A stretch of DNA of 64,000 nucleotides from Hongsoonwoonella zoysiae (GCF_013266695.1 NZ_JABRXF010000001.1:1369736-1433735); one strand, 5' to 3'. Positions 26,460 to 40,712 are shown, counted from the first letter of the stretch. Program-made: numbers and translations. The notes: generated from the letters alone by a model not told the origin.

Positions 26460-26488
26460 TGACGCAAGAACTATATTATATTGCGTCA
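26460..26488. promoter_or_regulatory. Inverted repeat TGACGCAA-N13-TTGCGTCA
   Basis: Perfect 8-base arms at 26460-26467 and 26481-26488 around an AT-rich centre. The size and position suit a dimeric regulator site. The regulator is unknown. Confidence 0.5.
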
Positions 26489-26538
26489 CGAACCGGCTTG
26501 CCCCCGTTCGGGAAATCTGGCATTGTTCGGCCTCCAAG

Positions 26539-26561
26539 ATAGGACAGGATTGCTGTCCTAT
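26539..26561. promoter_or_regulatory. Perfect dyad ATAGGACAG-N5-CTGTCCTAT
   Basis: Nine-base perfect arms (26539-26547, 26553-26561) with a five-base spacer, 396 bases ahead of gltB and 327 ahead of bufA. The length and symmetry are typical of an operator. I do not recognise the regulator. Confidence 0.6.
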
Positions 26562-26956
26562 ATGAGTTTCGCGGCGCAACGCGAACGAATTCGGCGAGCG
26601 GAAACCGCAAGGCTGCGGTTGAATGCTCGACAGTTCGGCGTGATGGCCGCTTTCGGCCCGTCTGGCGGCGTTGCCGCGTATTCGGTCCGGGTGGCTTAGG
26701 CAGGCGCGGCTCACGCATGGTGAGTGCGTTCGCGAGCCGGGATGCGGCGTTTCGCCCGCATGAAGGAGAACGCGGCAGATATTATGCCGCGCGGCGGACG
26801 GTCCGGGAGGCAGGGCCGTTCCTACTCGACAGAGCCAGGGCCTTGTGCCGAGGTCGTCGAACGAGCCGTGTTCCCGGGGAGGGGCACGACCCGAACGAAG
26901 GACGACGGCAGGGTTCCGGCGAAGCCTCGAAGTACGGGCTCGAAAGTGAGGGCGCA

Positions 26957-31687
<4,731 letters not shown>

Positions 31688-31701
31688 GGGGATTTGGATT
31701 A

Positions 31702-33132
31702 ATGGGTAAGGTCACCGGATTTCTCGAGATCGACCGGCAGGAACAGAAGTATCAGCCGGCGTCCGACCGCATCCGCCACTTTCGCGAGTTCACGCTGCCG
31801 CTGGCCGACAAGGACGTGGAGCGGCAGGCCGCGCGCTGCATGGACTGCGGCATTCCCTATTGCCACGGGCCCACGGGCTGCCCGGTTCACAACCAGATCC
31901 CGGACTGGAACGACCTCGTCTACAACGGCGACTGGGAACTGGCTGCGCGCAATCTCCATTCCACCAACAACTTCCCGGAGTTCACGGGCCGTATCTGCCC
32001 CGCTCCTTGTGAGGAAGCCTGCACGCTGAACCTTGAGGATGTGCCGGTCGCCATCAAGACGGTGGAACAGGCGATCGCCGACAAGGCCTGGGCGGAAGGC
32101 TGGATCAGGCCGGAGCCCGCGCGCGAGAAGACGGGCAAGACGGTGGCGATCATCGGCTCTGGCCCCGCCGGCATGGCGGCGGCCCAGCAGCTTGCCCGCG
32201 CGGGCCACGCCGTTCACGTTTATGAACGTGAGCCGAAGGCGGGCGGCCTGATGCGCTACGGCATCCCCGATTTCAAGATGGAAAAGCACTATATCGACAA
32301 GCGCGTGGAACAGATGGAAGGGGAAGGTGTCACCTTCCACTACAACGCGAATGTGGGTGTCGATATTTCCATCGACGAGCTGAAGGCCCGCCATGACGCG
32401 GTACTGATCACCGCGGGCGCCGAGCGCCCGCGCGATCCGGGCGTGCCGGGCAGGGAGCTTGAGGGCTGCCACTGGGCGATGCCCTTCCTCGTCCAGCAGA
32501 ACCGCCGCGTCGGGGGCGAGGATGTCTCGCGCGAGGCGCCGCTCTGGGCGGGCGGCAAGCATGTCGTGGTGATCGGCGGCGGCGATACGGCGTCGGATTG
32601 CATCGGCACCTCTTTCCGCCAGGGCGCGCTTTCCGTCACCCAGCTCGACATCCGGCCGATCCCGCCGCTGAAAGAGGACAAGCTCAACGTCTGGCCCTAT
32701 TGGCCGACGAAGTTCCGCACCTCGTCGTCCCAGGCCGAAGGGGCCGAGCGCGAGTTTTCCGCGGCCACGCTTGAGATAGTCGGCGAGGATGGTCACGTGA
32801 CCGGCGTGAAATGCGCCCGTGTCGACGAAAAGCGCGTGCCGATCGAGGGGACGGAGTTTATCCTGCGCGCAGATCTGGTTCTTCTGGCGATCGGCTTTTC
32901 CGGCCCGGAACTGAACACCTACATGAAGGAGATGGGCGAGGAACTGAAGCAGGATCAGCGCACCAACATTCTCGCCAATACCGAGGATTACAAGACCTCG
33001 GTCGACAAGGTCTTCGCAGCCGGTGACGTGCGCCGGGGCCAGTCGCTCGTCGTCTGGGCGATCCGCGAAGGGCGCCAGGCCGCCCGCTCCATCGACATTT
33101 ATCTCACCGGCAGTTCAAACCTGCCGCGCTGA
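31702..33132 (+). CDS. gltD: Glutamate synthase (NADPH) small subunit
   Basis: A 476-residue beta subunit that feeds electrons from NADPH through FAD and 4Fe-4S clusters to GltB. N-terminal cluster cysteines lie in [17 protein letters not shown] and [12 protein letters not shown]. The FAD site is [22 protein letters not shown] near residue 148, the NADPH site [16 protein letters not shown] near 290, and the late FAD motif [17 protein letters not shown] near 437. Same operon as gltB. A terminator stands 21 bases after the stop. Confidence 0.97.
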   Translation: MGKVTGFLEIDRQEQKYQPASDRIRHFREFTLPLADKDVERQAARCMDCGIPYCHGPTGCPVHNQIPDWNDLVYNGDWELAARNLHSTNNFPEFTGRICPAPCEEACTLNLEDVPVAIKTVEQAIADKAWAEGWIRPEPAREKTGKTVAIIGSGPAGMAAAQQLARAGHAVHVYEREPKAGGLMRYGIPDFKMEKHYIDKRVEQMEGEGVTFHYNANVGVDISIDELKARHDAVLITAGAERPRDPGVPGRELEGCHWAMPFLVQQNRRVGGEDVSREAPLWAGGKHVVVIGGGDTASDCIGTSFRQGALSVTQLDIRPIPPLKEDKLNVWPYWPTKFRTSSSQAEGAEREFSAATLEIVGEDGHVTGVKCARVDEKRVPIEGTEFILRADLVLLAIGFSGPELNTYMKEMGEELKQDQRTNILANTEDYKTSVDKVFAAGDVRRGQSLVVWAIREGRQAARSIDIYLTGSSNLPR

Positions 33133-33152
33133 CCGGGAAATCGGATGAAACG

Positions 33153-33184
33153 AAAAAGCCGGGGTCATGCGCCCCGGCTTTTTT
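33153..33184. terminator. Rho-independent terminator between gltD and TPR gene
   Basis: AAAAAGCCGGGG (33153-33164) pairs with CCCCGGCTTTTTT (33172-33184). It is symmetrical in A and T, so it can end both the gltBD transcript and the convergent TPR lipoprotein gene. Confidence 0.93.
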
Positions 33185-33215
33185 CTGCTGGTTCGTTCGC
33201 CGCTGTCTTGCGCGA

Positions 33216-34049
33216 TTATGCCCCGATGCGTGCCAGGCCTTCGCGAGCGATCTCATTACCGGAATCGATGGAAATCGCCCGGTTGTAGTTGCGCCGCGCG
33301 TCACTCATCTGGCCGAGCGCTTCGAGCGCCACACCCCGGTTCGCCCAGGCGATCGCCGAGCGCTTGTCCCGGTTGACGGCGTCGGACAGGTCGGAAAGCG
33401 CCGCATTCGGGTCGTTCACGGCAAGATAGGAGATGCCGCGCGCGGTATAGGGTTCGGCCGCATTCGGGTCGAGGCCGATTGCGGTGGCGAAATCCTCGAT
33501 CGCCTGTTCGTGACGGCCTTGGGTCTGGTAGATCAGCCCGCGCGCGTGGTAGGCGCGCGCATCGCCGGAATCGGCCCTTATCGCGGCGTCGAAATCGGCA
33601 AGTGCCGCCGGATATTGCTGAAGCTGGCTGTAGGTGTTGCCGCGCCCGACAAGCGCCACCTGGTAATCGGGCTTGATGCGAAGCGCGCGGGTATAGTCCT
33701 GGATCGCGCCCTGCAGGTCGCCGCTCCGGCGCAGCACCAGCGCCCGGTTGGCATAGGCCTGGTAGGAATATGGGTCGATATCGAGCGCCTTGTTGAAGTC
33801 TTCGATAGCCTCGCGGTAGCGTCCGGCCCGCCCATAAGCCACACCGCGCGTGTTATAGGCGGCTGCATCGTTCGGGCTGGATTCGATCACCGACGTCAGG
33901 GAGGCGATGTTTGCCGCAGACCCGGCCGAACGGTCGATGTCCGCACTGCTTCCGAGATCGGCCGTCTGGCAGGCGGACAGCAGTAACGCCAGGGAAAGGG
34001 CGAAAACGGTCTTTTTACCGCAAGCGGGCGTCCGGAGAGTGGCAGTCAT
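33216..34049 (-). CDS. TPR lipoprotein (NlpI-like)
   Basis: A 277-residue lipoprotein: after a basic start and hydrophobic helix the lipobox LLSAC gives lipidation at the cysteine (ALLLSACQT). The rest is about six tandem tetratricopeptide repeats (AAAYNTRGVAYGRAGRYREA, YQAYANRALVLRRSGDLQGA, YQVALVGRGNTYSQLQQYPA and others). Such proteins scaffold envelope enzymes; E. coli NlpI binds murein endopeptidases. I start at ATG 34049 (MTATLRTP), which places the signal peptide properly; the longer open frame does not. Confidence 0.88.
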   Translation of the reverse strand: MTATLRTPACGKKTVFALSLALLLSACQTADLGSSADIDRSAGSAANIASLTSVIESSPNDAAAYNTRGVAYGRAGRYREAIEDFNKALDIDPYSYQAYANRALVLRRSGDLQGAIQDYTRALRIKPDYQVALVGRGNTYSQLQQYPAALADFDAAIRADSGDARAYHARGLIYQTQGRHEQAIEDFATAIGLDPNAAEPYTARGISYLAVNDPNAALSDLSDAVNRDKRSAIAWANRGVALEALGQMSDARRNYNRAISIDSGNEIAREGLARIGA

Positions 34050-34194
34050 TCGGGCGGCTCCAGGCGTCGGAAACTCTTCGGAAAATACAAACTTTGAAAC
34101 GGACCTGCCATACGCAAACGGACCAGCCGGCATGCCGGTGGTCCGCTCGTGATTTCATGTGCGGGAAAAAGTCCCTGTCCGGTGGGGCCGGATG

Positions 34195-34419
34195 TCAGCG
34201 GCGGGCCTTGCCGGCCAGCAGGCCTTCGCGCTGGGCGCGCTTACGGGCAAGCTTGCGGGCGCGGCGGATGGCCTCGGCCTTTTCGCGCGCCTTTTTCTCC
34301 GAAGGCTTCTCGTAGTGCCCGCGAAGCTTCATTTCGCGGAAGATGCCCTCACGCTGCATCTTTTTCTTCAGCGCCTTCAGCGCCTGATCGACGTTGTTGT
34401 CGCGAACCAGAACCTGCAC
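34195..34419 (-). CDS. rpsU: 30S ribosomal protein bS21
   Basis: A 74-residue bS21, starting with GTG at 34419 to give the standard alphaproteobacterial N-terminus [24 protein letters not shown], then [24 protein letters not shown] and a basic tail. It helps the 30S subunit pair with the SD of messages. In-frame upstream sequence to 34476 is not family-like. It stands alone, convergent with nothing, and has a hairpin-rich leader. Confidence 0.95.
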   Translation of the reverse strand: MQVLVRDNNVDQALKALKKKMQREGIFREMKLRGHYEKPSEKKAREKAEAIRRARKLARKRAQREGLLAGKARR

Positions 34420-34738
34420 GCGTTTTATCCCATCCTCGTGGCATTGGGCGTCCTCGCCCGAATGCGCATGAACCACCGGTTTGTCATTCTTCAGAAGCGG
34501 GTGTCAGGCATCTGCCTGAAAGCTGCCTTCAACCGCCTGACGTTTCGGTCAGGTGCCAGTGTCCGGCGACAACGAGCCGACCGCCGCTTTCACGTCGCTC
34601 GATGGGGAATGGTTAGTATCAGACCGCCCGTATCTTGTCCACTGCAAAGCCGGTATTTTCGGCTTGATTCCGGGCGAATATCCTTCTCACGATCCGCTTT
34701 CTTCGCCAGACCGCGAATAGATAAAGAAATGGCCTGCA
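34420..34738. other. Divergent intergenic region between rpsU and the AlkB-like gene
   Basis: No gene seen. Two small perfect hairpins occur: TCAGGCA-tc-TGCCTGA (34504-34519) and CCTGAC-N6-GTCAGG (34536-34553). They lie in the probable rpsU leader on the minus strand and could matter to its control, but no further support is visible. Confidence 0.5.
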
Positions 34739-35296
34739 ATGTTTCCGGTTTCGTCCTTCTATTTGCCCAATCATATCAATTGTGACGGGCAGAAATCATT
34801 GATGGAGCGAATCGACGCCGCGCCCTGGCGGTCCGACCTGAGGCGCCGTGTGCAGCATTACGGTTATCGCTATGACTACAAGGCGCGGCGGGTGACGCGG
34901 GACAGCTACCTCGGCCCCTTGCCGGACTGGCTCACGCCGCTTTGCGAAAGGCTTGCGAACGATGGCCATTTCGCGACACCGCCCGATCAGGTGATCGTCA
35001 ACGAGTATCTGCCGGGACAGGGCATCGCGCCGCATGTCGACTGCGAACCCTGTTTCGGCGAAACCGTCGCTTCCCTCAGCCTTGGGTCCGGCTGCGTGAT
35101 GGACTTCACAAACGTCGAGACGGGTGAGGCGCTCTCGCATTATCTCGAACCACGCAGCCTGCTGGTGCTTTCCGGTGAAGCGCGCTACCGCTGGCGGCAC
35201 GCCATTGCCTCCAGGAAGAGCGACCCCGGCCCAAATGGACGGGTCGCGCGCGGGCGACGTGTTTCCCTTACGTTCCGCACGGTCCTGCTTGAGTGA
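34739..35296 (+). CDS. AlkB-like 2-oxoglutarate/Fe(II) dioxygenase
   Basis: A 185-residue non-heme iron dioxygenase of the AlkB family, closer to the ALKBH8-like branch than to the DNA-repair enzyme. The facial triad is HVD in GIAPHVDCEP and the later histidine in YRWRHAI; the 2-oxoglutarate-binding arginines are in GRRVSLTFR. The protein lacks a long N-terminal DNA-binding lid. Substrate (nucleic acid or protein) unknown. No SOS box or Ada partner gene is seen nearby. Confidence 0.85.
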   Translation: MFPVSSFYLPNHINCDGQKSLMERIDAAPWRSDLRRRVQHYGYRYDYKARRVTRDSYLGPLPDWLTPLCERLANDGHFATPPDQVIVNEYLPGQGIAPHVDCEPCFGETVASLSLGSGCVMDFTNVETGEALSHYLEPRSLLVLSGEARYRWRHAIASRKSDPGPNGRVARGRRVSLTFRTVLLE

Positions 35297-35429
35297 CCGG
35301 TAACTTGCGTTACGGTCCTTCCCGATCCGCTTTCGCCTGAAAATATTCTTTGCGGGTCCCTTGCACGGGTCTTACAGGCGGCAGGTCACATCCCCATATG
35401 CCCCCGGATCGTTTTAGCGCGGTGAGGAA

Positions 35430-36437
35430 ATGACCGACTATCTGCTTTTGCTCCTTGGTTTTGCGCTGCTCGTGGCCGGCGGCGAACTTCTAGTTCGCGG
35501 GGCTGCCGGCACCGCGGAACGGCTTGGCATGTCGCCGCTCCTGATTGGCCTCACGCTGGTCGGTTTCGGCACATCAATGCCCGAGCTGGTGACGAGCGTG
35601 CAAGCGTCGCTATCGGGCTCTCCCGGCATCGCGGTCGGCAATATCGTCGGCTCCAATATCGCCAACATCCTGCTGATCCTCGGCGTTTCGACGCTCATCA
35701 TGCCGCTTGCGGTAAAGCGCAAGGCGCTGGTGCGCGATGGCGGCCTTGTGCTGGTTACCGCCGCGCTTTTTGTGGGAGTCGGCTTTTTCCTGCCGCTGGA
35801 CAGGCTTGTCGGCACGGTGTTTCTGCTCGGCCTTGCCGGCTACCTTTACTACGCCTACTCGCAGGAAAAGGCGGACGCCCCGCTGGGTCATACAGCGGCG
35901 TTCGAGAAGGTTGAGGCGCATGATGAAGTCCTCGCCGCCGGAGCAGGCCGTACCGCTGCTGAAGCCGGTGGAGATCGAAGCGGCGCGGTGGCCGTCATTC
36001 TGCCGCTCGCGATGGCACTTGTCGGCCTTGCTGTCATTGTAGCGGGCGGCAAGCTTCTCGTGGATGCCGCGAGCGCGATTGCCCGCGGCGCGGGTATCTC
36101 CGAAACGGTGATCGGCCTGACCGTCGTCGCGGTTGGAACGTCGTTGCCGGAGCTGGTCACATCCGTCGTCGCGGCTTTGCGCCGGCATGGCGACGTGGCG
36201 CTGGGTAACGTGCTCGGCTCCAACATCTACAACATCCTCGGCATCGGCGGCGTTACGGCGTTGATCGCACCGACCACAATTCCCGCCGAAATCGCGCGTT
36301 TCGACAATCCGGTGATGTTGGGCGTCTCGCTGCTCCTGCTGATCGTGGCTTATACCGGGCGCCGCATTGCGCGCATTGAAGGCGCGTTCATGCTTGCCGC
36401 CTACGGGCTTTATCTCTTCGCCGTCTGGCCGGTTTAA
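35430..36437 (+). CDS. Calcium/sodium antiporter (CaCA family, YrbG-like)
   Basis: A 335-residue inner membrane antiporter with ten predicted helices in two inverted halves. Each half carries the alpha-repeat: GFGTSMPELVTSVQASLSG...GNIVGSNIANILLILG near residue 50 and AVGTSLPELVTSVVAALRR...GNVLGSNIYNILGIGG near 235. These E, S and N residues line the ion path. The loop around residue 150-180 is unusually long and acidic for YrbG. It stands alone on the plus strand. Confidence 0.94.
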   Translation: MTDYLLLLLGFALLVAGGELLVRGAAGTAERLGMSPLLIGLTLVGFGTSMPELVTSVQASLSGSPGIAVGNIVGSNIANILLILGVSTLIMPLAVKRKALVRDGGLVLVTAALFVGVGFFLPLDRLVGTVFLLGLAGYLYYAYSQEKADAPLGHTAAFEKVEAHDEVLAAGAGRTAAEAGGDRSGAVAVILPLAMALVGLAVIVAGGKLLVDAASAIARGAGISETVIGLTVVAVGTSLPELVTSVVAALRRHGDVALGNVLGSNIYNILGIGGVTALIAPTTIPAEIARFDNPVMLGVSLLLLIVAYTGRRIARIEGAFMLAAYGLYLFAVWPV

Positions 36438-36441
36438 TGTT

Positions 36442-36459
36442 TGTTCGCACTTTCGAACA
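36442..36459. promoter_or_regulatory. Dyad TGTTCG-N6-CGAACA upstream of the MATE gene
   Basis: Six-base perfect arms 133 bases ahead of the start codon. Spacing resembles a TetR- or LexA-like site but fits neither alphaproteobacterial consensus (LexA uses direct GTTC repeats). Regulator unknown. Confidence 0.35.
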
Positions 36460-36591
36460 TTCGCCGAAGTGATCGGTTTCATTGACAGCTTTGTCTGGAC
36501 CTTGCTCCGGCTGAAAGCTAAAAAACCGTCTTTCGTCTATTCGTTACGCTCCGGGCCGTCTTTGCCCGCCAGCATTACTGGAGGATCGGAG

Positions 36592-38022
36592 ATGGCGCGG
36601 CCGGGCGCGATACGGTCGGGTGGGGGGCTTTCGTCGCTCTGGAAGAGCGACATCTGGCCGACCCTCGCCCTTGGCAGCCCGATCGCGGGCGCCCAGCTTG
36701 CGCAAATGGCGATTAACACGACCGATGTCGTCATGGTCGGCTGGCTGGGGGCGGAGCCGCTCGCCGCCATGGTGCTCGCCTTCAACCTTTACATTGTCAT
36801 CTGGCTTTTCGGCATGGGCGTGCTGCAGGCGGTCATTCCCCTTGCCGCCAAGGCGCGCGGGGAAAGGGATCCGCGTGAGTTGCGCCGCGCCGTTCGCATG
36901 GGCTTCTGGGTCGTTGCGCTTTATTCCGTGCCCGCATTGCTTTTGCTCTGGAACACGGAGGCGATCCTGCTCGCGCTCGGCCAGGAGGCGGAAATCGCGC
37001 GTCTCGCGGCCCTCTACATGCAGGTGCTGATGTTCGCGCTGCCGCCCTCGCTGGCGACGATGGCGATCCGCAATTTCATCACGGTGATGGAAAAGGCCCA
37101 GGTGGTCCTGTGGGCGACGGTTGCCGCAGCCCTCGTCAACGCCTTGTTCGATTACGTGCTGATTTTCGGGCATTTCGGCGCACCGCAAATGGGCATCGTC
37201 GGCGCGGGCGTCGCTTCGGTCGCAACCGCTCTTTCCACCACCGTCCTGCTCGTCGCCTATTGCCTGCGGGATCGCAAGCTGCGCCGCTATGCCATCTTCG
37301 GGCGCATCTGGCGCACCGACTGGCCGTATTTCTTCCAGATCATCAAGCTCGGCTGGCCGATCGGGCTTACCATCCTCTTCGAGGTGGCGCTCTTTGCGGG
37401 CAGCACGATACCCATGGGCTGGCTCGGCACGGTTCCGCTCGCCGCCCACGGCATTGCGCTGCAGATCGCGTCGATCACCTTCATGGTGCCGCTCGGCATC
37501 GGCCAGGCGGGCATGATCCGCGTCGGCCTTGCCGCCGGCAACAGGGACAGTGCGGCGGTCGGCCGTGCCGGCTGGGTCGCGACAGGCGTTGCGCTTGCCT
37601 TCATGGGGGTCATGGCCATCGTCATGTGGACGTTCCCAAACGAACTTGTCGCGCTCTTTCTGGACAAGGCCAAGGCGCAATCGGGAGAAGTGATCGCCAT
37701 TGGAGCAACGTTTTTGGCCGTTGCGGCACTCTTCCAGCTGTTCGACGGGGCGCAGGTGGTTGGCGGCAGCATCCTGCGTGGACTGTCCGACACGCGCGTG
37801 CCGATGGTGATCGCCGCTCTTGGTTATTGGGCCGTGGGCGGCGGCCTTGCCTATGCGTTCGCCTTTCCGCTCGGCCTTGAGGGACTGGGCATCTGGTGGG
37901 GGCTGGCCATGGGGCTTGCCTTCGTCGCGGTCGCCGCGCTCTACCGCTTCCACCGGAGGGATCGATACGGTCTTGTCGCGGGTGCGGCCCCTGTCAGGGC
38001 TTTATCGGGCGCAGCCGGTTGA
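36592..38022 (+). CDS. MATE family multidrug/metabolite efflux pump
   Basis: A 476-residue MATE transporter of 12 helices, using an ion gradient to export cationic compounds. The family N-terminus GSPIAGAQLAQMAINTTDVVMVGWLGAEPLAA and the middle repeat GWPIGLTILFEVALFAGSTIPMGWLGTVPLAAHGIALQIAS are clear. ATG 36592 follows GGAGGATCGGAG. A dyad TGTTCG-N6-CGAACA (36442-36459) lies upstream and may be a repressor site. The 3' end overlaps purK by 29 bases tail to tail, so the final codons of both are constrained. Confidence 0.93.
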   Translation: MARPGAIRSGGGLSSLWKSDIWPTLALGSPIAGAQLAQMAINTTDVVMVGWLGAEPLAAMVLAFNLYIVIWLFGMGVLQAVIPLAAKARGERDPRELRRAVRMGFWVVALYSVPALLLLWNTEAILLALGQEAEIARLAALYMQVLMFALPPSLATMAIRNFITVMEKAQVVLWATVAAALVNALFDYVLIFGHFGAPQMGIVGAGVASVATALSTTVLLVAYCLRDRKLRRYAIFGRIWRTDWPYFFQIIKLGWPIGLTILFEVALFAGSTIPMGWLGTVPLAAHGIALQIASITFMVPLGIGQAGMIRVGLAAGNRDSAAVGRAGWVATGVALAFMGVMAIVMWTFPNELVALFLDKAKAQSGEVIAIGATFLAVAALFQLFDGAQVVGGSILRGLSDTRVPMVIAALGYWAVGGGLAYAFAFPLGLEGLGIWWGLAMGLAFVAVAALYRFHRRDRYGLVAGAAPVRALSGAAG

Positions 38023-39094
38023 CGTGGCCCATCTTGCGGCCCGCCCTCGTTTCCGCCTTGCCGTAAAGGTGTAGCCGCGCGCCGGGGTCGTTCAGGATCT
38101 CGCGCCAGGCGTCGGCGTCATGGCCGATCAGGTTCTCCATCGTCACGTCGAAGTGCCGCTCCGCGGTGCCGAGCGGCCATCCGGCCACCGCGCGAACATG
38201 CTGCTCGAACTGGGATACGAGGCAGGCATCCTCCGTCCAGTGGCCGGAGTTGTGCACGCGCGGGGCGATCTCGTTGACGATGATGCGTTCCTCCTCGCCT
38301 GAGCGTACGAGAAACATTTCCACCCCCATCACGCCGACATAGTCCAGCGCGTCCGCGATCTTTTCGGCGATCTCGCGCGCCTGCGCCGCCGTCTGGCTTC
38401 GGATTTCGGCCGGCACGGAAGACGTCTTGAGAATGTGGTTTTCGTGAACGTTTTCGGCAACGTCATAGGCTCGCGCCGTGCCGTCGAGCCCCCGCGCGAC
38501 GATTACCGAAATCTCCCGCTCGAAGGAAACAAGCGCTTCCAGGATGGCCGGCACATCGCCAAGCCTGGAGAATGCGCCCGTTGCACCCGCCTCTTCGCGG
38601 ATCATGATCTGGCCCTTGCCGTCGTAGCCGAAGCGCCGCGTTTTCACCACGCCGCGCCCGCCGAAGCGCGAGATCGCGTCGTCCAGCCCCGCCTGGGAAT
38701 CGATGCTTTCGAAATCCGCGACCGGGATACTCGCTTCGCGCAGGAACGTTTTTTCGCTCAGCCGGTCCTGCGAGACGGAAAGCGCGCGCGGTCCGGGCCG
38801 CACGGGCCGGAGCGAGGCCAGGATATCCGCCGTCTCGCCGGGCACATTCTCGAACTCATATGTGACGGCATCGACCTTTCCGGCGAAATCCCGCAAGGCC
38901 TTTTCGTCGTCGTAGGCGGCCACGGTTTTTTCCGCTGAAACGTCGAAGGCGGGGCTCGCCTCGTCGGGGCAGAAGACATGGCATTTGAGGCCCAGCCTGC
39001 CGGCGGCAAGCGCGATCATGCGGCCAAGCTGGCCCCCGCCCAGGATGCCGATCGTATCGCCCGGCGAAAGCTTCGCGTCGGTCATGGAGTTCAT
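37994..39094 (-). CDS. purK: N5-carboxyaminoimidazole ribonucleotide synthase
   Basis: A 366-residue ATP-grasp ligase that carboxylates AIR to N5-CAIR in purine synthesis. [20 protein letters not shown] near the N-terminus, [10 protein letters not shown] near residue 75, the [16 protein letters not shown]-binding loop near 150 and [16 protein letters not shown] near 265 are diagnostic. Its start overlaps the purE stop by four bases (39091-39094), and its 3' end overlaps the MATE gene. PurE and PurK work in sequence. Confidence 0.97.
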   Translation of the reverse strand: MNSMTDAKLSPGDTIGILGGGQLGRMIALAAGRLGLKCHVFCPDEASPAFDVSAEKTVAAYDDEKALRDFAGKVDAVTYEFENVPGETADILASLRPVRPGPRALSVSQDRLSEKTFLREASIPVADFESIDSQAGLDDAISRFGGRGVVKTRRFGYDGKGQIMIREEAGATGAFSRLGDVPAILEALVSFEREISVIVARGLDGTARAYDVAENVHENHILKTSSVPAEIRSQTAAQAREIAEKIADALDYVGVMGVEMFLVRSGEEERIIVNEIAPRVHNSGHWTEDACLVSQFEQHVRAVAGWPLGTAERHFDVTMENLIGHDADAWREILNDPGARLHLYGKAETRAGRKMGHVNRLRPIKP

Positions 39095-39588
39095 GCCTCG
39101 TCCACCGGCTTTTCCGCCACGCTTTCGCTCTGCCTCGCGCGCCAGGATTCCAGCCTTTTTCCAAGATCCTCGTCCTGAAGCGCCAGCACCGCGGCGGCCA
39201 GAAGTGCCGCGTTCGCCGCGCCCGCCTTGCCGATGGCAAGCGTGCCGACCGGAATTCCTGCCGGCATCTGAACAATGGAAAGCAGGCTGTCCTCACCTTT
39301 CAGCGTGCGGGACTCCACCGGCACGCCGAAGACGGGAAGCGGCGTCATCGCCGCCGTCATGCCCGGCAGGTGGGCTGCGCCGCCCGCACCCGCGATGATG
39401 ACCTTGAAGCCTTCGCCCTTTGCGGATTTCGCGAAATCGTAGAGCCTGTCGGGGGTACGATGGGCGGAAACGATGCGCGCGTCGTAGGGAATTTTAAGCG
39501 CGTCCAGAATGTCGGCGGCGTGTTTCATCGTCGCCCAGTCCGACTGGCTTCCCATGATGATCGCCACCGGCGGCGGTATTTTCGTCAT
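39091..39588 (-). CDS. purE: N5-carboxyaminoimidazole ribonucleotide mutase
   Basis: A 165-residue class I PurE that moves the carboxyl group of N5-CAIR to make CAIR. The substrate-binding [17 protein letters not shown] at the N-terminus, [12 protein letters not shown] (catalytic histidine) near 45 and [12 protein letters not shown] near 72 are intact. Upstream of purK with a four-base overlap, the standard operon. The leader is short (107 bases to the DUF465 gene). Confidence 0.97.
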   Translation of the reverse strand: MTKIPPPVAIIMGSQSDWATMKHAADILDALKIPYDARIVSAHRTPDRLYDFAKSAKGEGFKVIIAGAGGAAHLPGMTAAMTPLPVFGVPVESRTLKGEDSLLSIVQMPAGIPVGTLAIGKAGAANAALLAAAVLALQDEDLGKRLESWRARQSESVAEKPVDEA

Positions 39589-39695
39589 TCATCCCCCGAG
39601 GTCGTGTCGGTTCCGCGAAGGCCGCGGATTATAGGGGCGGAACGCCCTTGCGCAAGGGAAGATGCGGGGCGGGCCGAAAAGTGCTGGGTGGGGGG

Positions 39696-39905
39696 TCAGG
39701 CGATGATGTCGGGAAAAAGCTGGTCTTCAAGGGTGGCGATACGGTCCTTGAGGTAAAGTTTCTTCTTCTTCAGCCGTTGCAGTTGAAGCGCATCGCAGCG
39801 CCCGGTGTCCGCCATGACCCCGATCGCCATATCCAGGTCCCTGTGTTCCTGGCGCAATTTGGCAAGTTCGATGCGTAAAGCCTTTTCGTTATCCGTGTCG
39901 TTCAT
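39696..39905 (-). CDS. DUF465/YdcH family protein
   Basis: A 69-residue helical-hairpin protein of the YdcH (DUF465) family. The family core is HRDLDMAIGVMADTGRCDALQLQRLKKKKLYLKDRIATLE, two helices joined by a turn. Function unknown. It is divergent from a second family member at 40299 with a 393-base gap between them. Confidence 0.88.
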   Translation of the reverse strand: MNDTDNEKALRIELAKLRQEHRDLDMAIGVMADTGRCDALQLQRLKKKKLYLKDRIATLEDQLFPDIIA

Positions 39906-40298
39906 GGACCCACTCCGGAAATCCCCGCCCGGCCTTATTTTCGTCCATCATACTTCGCACGATTGTTTGGCGGTAGTGGGCAGCCCGCGAGATCGGCCGG
40001 CGTCCGGCGAAGTTCTGACGGTCGCCGAAAATCCGTTCTTCCATCGAGGTGGGGAAATACAAGCCCGCATCCGGCCGATCGGCGGATGAATTGCGCGTGA
40101 ATGCGGCAAGAAGACCGATTCCACGCCAGGTGGAAAACTTGTGGAGAACCCGCGTCGTTGAAATTGGTCAAGGCGGGTAAAGGGTTGCCGGCTAAACTGC
40201 ATGATCTGTCGAAAACGTGTCCATCAAACATTCGACAGCGAAGGGAAATCTGTGTCAGAATTTTCCCGTCAACGACCACACGCCAAGGAGGTCAATCC
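39906..40298. other. Intergenic region between two DUF465 genes with a long-range stem
   Basis: No protein gene. GATCGGCCGG (39991-40000) and CCGGCCGATC (40071-40080) are perfect 10-base arms enclosing a CGGCGA-N11-TCGCCG hairpin (40005-40027). This could be a structured leader or RNA of about 90 bases. No promoter or terminator frames it, so it is not called as ncRNA. Confidence 0.4.
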
Positions 40299-40478
40299 AT
40301 GTCCCTGGATTCTCATCTGAGTGAGCTTGAGAGGCGTCACAAGGATTTGGAGCGCAAGCTCGAAGAGCTTATGTCGCACCCGTCTGTAGATTCTCTTGAG
40401 CTTCACGATCTGAAACGGCAGAAATTGGTCGTGAAAGATGAGATTGAGCGATTGAGGTCGTCCAGTACATTGCACTGA
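40299..40478 (+). CDS. DUF465/YdcH family protein (second copy)
   Basis: A 59-residue YdcH-family protein (SLDSHLSELERRHKDLERKLEELMSHPSVDSLELHDLKRQKLVVKDEIERL). I start at ATG 40299 because AAGGAGG lies seven bases before it. Helical hairpin as in the first copy; the two differ widely and are not a recent duplication. A terminator follows 33 bases after the stop. Confidence 0.9.
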   Translation: MSLDSHLSELERRHKDLERKLEELMSHPSVDSLELHDLKRQKLVVKDEIERLRSSSTLH

Positions 40479-40510
40479 CCTTCGACAGGTTGGTGCGTCC
40501 CCGTGAAAAG

Positions 40511-40543
40511 AGCCGCGGCGCTTCCGTCGCGGCTTTTTCTTTT
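40511..40543 (+). terminator. Rho-independent terminator
   Basis: AGCCGCG (40511-40517) pairs with CGCGGCT (40528-40534), then TTTTTCTTTT. An A-run precedes it. Confidence 0.88.
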
Positions 40544-40630
40544 GCGGTGGTCGCGGTTGTGAATTCGGGCCCGATTTTCGCTTTGCCGCAAAGGCTGCGG
40601 CCGGAATTTTCGCGAATACGCCTCCGCTCG

Positions 40631-40712
40631 TCATGCGCGGGCTTGACCCGCGTATCCATGCAGCGTCGGCGCGTATCGCCAATGCCTGATGGGTTGCCGG
40701 GTCAAGCCCGTT
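40631..40712. repeat. Composite REP element, copy A
   Basis: ATGCGCGGGCTTGACCCGCG with arms CGCGGG/CCCGCG (40636-40652), TATCCATG, spacer, then GGTTGCCGGGTCAAGCCCG. The layout matches copy B at 49526-49598 closely. Confidence 0.75.

Larger units (their letters stand above)
26213..26956. other. Divergent intergenic region between bufA and gltB
   Basis: A 744-base region with no convincing gene; short open stretches (for example 26481-26699) lack family character. It holds two perfect dyads listed separately. Both promoters, for buf leftward and gltBD rightward, must lie here, but no canonical -35/-10 pair stands out. Confidence 0.6.

Noticed and set aside
26481-26699. A 72-codon open frame upstream of gltB
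   Set aside because: No ribosome site, no family character, and it overlaps the operator-like dyads.
26717-26956. N-terminal extension of gltB to 26717
   Set aside because: No family sequence there; the ATG at 26957 has a ribosome site and gives a normal propeptide.
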